Shown here: one piece after another, positions 4,380 to 5,546 of the stretch | Layout: each line of letters begins with the position of its first letter | Position numbering within the stretch: position 1 is the stretch's first letter | Assembly: GCA_031271075.1 (NCBI GenBank) | Contig: JAISWN010000184.1 | Coordinates: 1 to 5,546, forward strand | Length of the DNA: 5,546 nt | Direction of reading: 5' to 3' | Origin: Treponema sp. | GTDB lineage: Bacteria > Spirochaetota > Spirochaetia > Treponematales > Breznakiellaceae | Notes under the pieces: generated by a model | What the model saw: the letters and a program-made list of their open reading frames with translations, nothing else | Told to the model about the DNA's origin: nothing | Database searches by the model: none | Program-made: the position numbers and the translations under genes

Positions 4380-5546
4380 GTGAGCATGTCATTTAAAGCG
4401 GCCCTTTGCTTCCTTATTTCGATTCTCCTCTTTGCCGGATTCACCGTCCTTGCCTACACGGATCTTTTCGACCTGATTGAGACCCGTTTTTACAATCCTT
4501 CGGTTACCCGATCCTCCGGCCGGAAGATCGGCGAGGATGCCGAGGTTATCGGGAATTTCCTCTCCGACCTCCAGGCCCGTTTTGCCGCAAGCCTGGGGGA
4601 AGATGCGGTGCGGAACAGTTTCCTCCTGAATCAGCGGGCGGAAGACATATTTGAGCGCAGCCGTATATACGGAACCATGCTGGAGTCCCAGAGCGGCTTA
4701 CAGGCGGTTCGTTTTGTTGATTCAGGGGGCAGCCGTATCCATTTTTCCAGCAATTCCCAGGATATTCTGCGGCAGGATCAGGATTCGGTTGCCTACCGGG
4801 CTTACAATGACGAAGGTGGAGAGCTTCCCTTTAAAGATGTGGAGGTTCCCGGCCAGGGCAGGGCCAAAATTGTTTTCGACGAAGCCGGTGAAAGGCTCGT
4901 TTTTTCCTTCCCCTTTTACGATTCCCTGGACGTTTACCGGGGTTCGGCCCTCTTTTACCTTTCCGTCAGGGCGGTAGCCGAGCGGCTTGTCCGGGAAGGG
5001 CTTGCAAAGATCGGCGATGATGTCTCGGTGGCGGCAAATCCCGGAGGCTTTGTGCTGGGCCTTCCGCCGGGGGAAAAACACGTCCTGCTCCCCCTCATTA
5101 CCTCGGTCTGGAGTGAAGGTATCCTGAGCCCGGCCCGCCTGGTTTCGGAGGAGACGCCGGCTTCCCTGGTCCTTATCTCCGCTAAAACCGGGGATATCTT
5201 TACGGGCCTCCTCCTGGACGAGAGCCTCTTTGCCGTCTCCCCGGCCATGAAAATAATCCTTCTGGCTTCTTTTTTCTTCACCCTTTACCTGGCGCTTTTT
5301 CTCTTTTTCAACATCCGGCGGGACCCGGTGACGGTGGTAGAGAACCGGCTCAAAAGGCTGCGGATAGCCCTGCTGGAACACTACTACGACACCCCGGAAG
5401 AAACAGAGCGGGGTCACTGGAGCCGGGAAATGGAGCTGCGCCGGGAGGAGATCCGTTCAGAACTCAAGCGGGGGCTCAAGGCCAAAGGCAGGGATCTGGA
5501 CGATCTAATCGACAGATCCTGGGACGAATTCCTCTCTATCATTGGC
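4380..5546 (+). CDS. Membrane protein with large extracytoplasmic Cache-like domain (3' end outside window)
   Basis: Specific function not recognised; the style suggests a conserved treponemal membrane protein. The 389 codons seen have no stop. GTG at 4380 is preferred because AGGA lies 8 nt upstream; ATG at 4386 is the alternative, with only a close GGTGA. Residues ~6-27 form a helix that acts as signal anchor, and ~28-288 are extracytoplasmic. A second helix spans ~289-312 (MKIILLASFFFTLYLALFLF), followed by a basic cytoplasmic stretch, NIRRDPV. The segment 173-203, LVFSFPFYDSL...YRGSALFYLSV, resembles the end of a Cache fold (a 'pleasant' strand pair followed by a helix). The tail from ~320 is highly charged and helical (NRLKRLRIALLEHYYD, then RREEIRSELKRGLKAKGRDLDDL). 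No HAMP, kinase, GGDEF or methyl-accepting motif is visible before the edge, so the output domain may lie beyond it. It diverges from hflX with 144 bp between the two start codons. A sensor or signalling role is inference. Confidence 0.85.
   Translation, partial: MSMSFKAALCFLISILLFAGFTVLAYTDLFDLIETRFYNPSVTRSSGRKIGEDAEVIGNFLSDLQARFAASLGEDAVRNSFLLNQRAEDIFERSRIYGTMLESQSGLQAVRFVDSGGSRIHFSSNSQDILRQDQDSVAYRAYNDEGGELPFKDVEVPGQGRAKIVFDEAGERLVFSFPFYDSLDVYRGSALFYLSVRAVAERLVREGLAKIGDDVSVAANPGGFVLGLPPGEKHVLLPLITSVWSEGILSPARLVSEETPASLVLISAKTGDIFTGLLLDESLFAVSPAMKIILLASFFFTLYLALFLFFNIRRDPVTVVENRLKRLRIALLEHYYDTPEETERGHWSREMELRREEIRSELKRGLKAKGRDLDDLIDRSWDEFLSIIG

Noticed and set aside
4722..5417. Minus-strand open frame of 231 codons
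   Set aside because: It is antisense to the Cache-like membrane protein, which has a signal anchor, a second helix and an unbroken frame to the edge. The antisense product shows no recognisable domain.

Overview
The window looks like chromosomal DNA from a spirochaete of the Treponema type, possibly one of the GC-richer gut or free-living relatives. This is inferred from protein style and layout: a diderm periplasmic transporter, HflX, and a Cache-like membrane protein of a kind I associate with treponemes. I could not search a database. There are four protein-coding genes, two of them cut by the window edges. I see no rRNA, tRNA, CRISPR array, integrase or intact insertion sequence.

Layout: three genes lie on the minus strand and one on the plus strand. 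Reading the minus strand from right to left, hflX (2919-4235) encodes a ribosome-associated GTPase. After a 324-bp gap come a secreted solute-binding protein (1572-2594) and a large ABC permease (1-1514, still open at the left edge). The last two form an importer operon of the COG1840/COG1178 type, annotated as ferric-iron/AfuAB-like. The ATPase would be expected just beyond the left edge. On the plus strand, diverging from hflX, a gene at 4380-5546 (still open at the right edge) encodes a two-transmembrane protein with a large extracytoplasmic, Cache-like domain and a charged cytoplasmic tail.

The non-coding parts are informative. The binding-protein gene has a consensus TTGACA -35 box. One perfect palindrome fills the spacer and a second covers the -10/Shine-Dalgarno area, so local repressor control is likely. 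A 10-bp hairpin lies between binding protein and permease and may set unequal expression. The hflX leader holds two inverted repeats followed by a strong Shine-Dalgarno sequence that points at an AUC codon rather than at the nearest conventional start, TTG. That AUC aligns with the first residue of E. coli HflX. The hflX-to-transporter gap carries two inverted repeats and a GGGGACAGACACC motif resembling dispersed repeats known in many bacteria.

The main points for follow-up are the hflX start, the extra N-terminal sensor-like module of the permease, and the apparent lack of the tyrosine pair of classical ferric-binding proteins in the solute-binding protein. I do not see convincing evidence for an entirely new multi-gene system.
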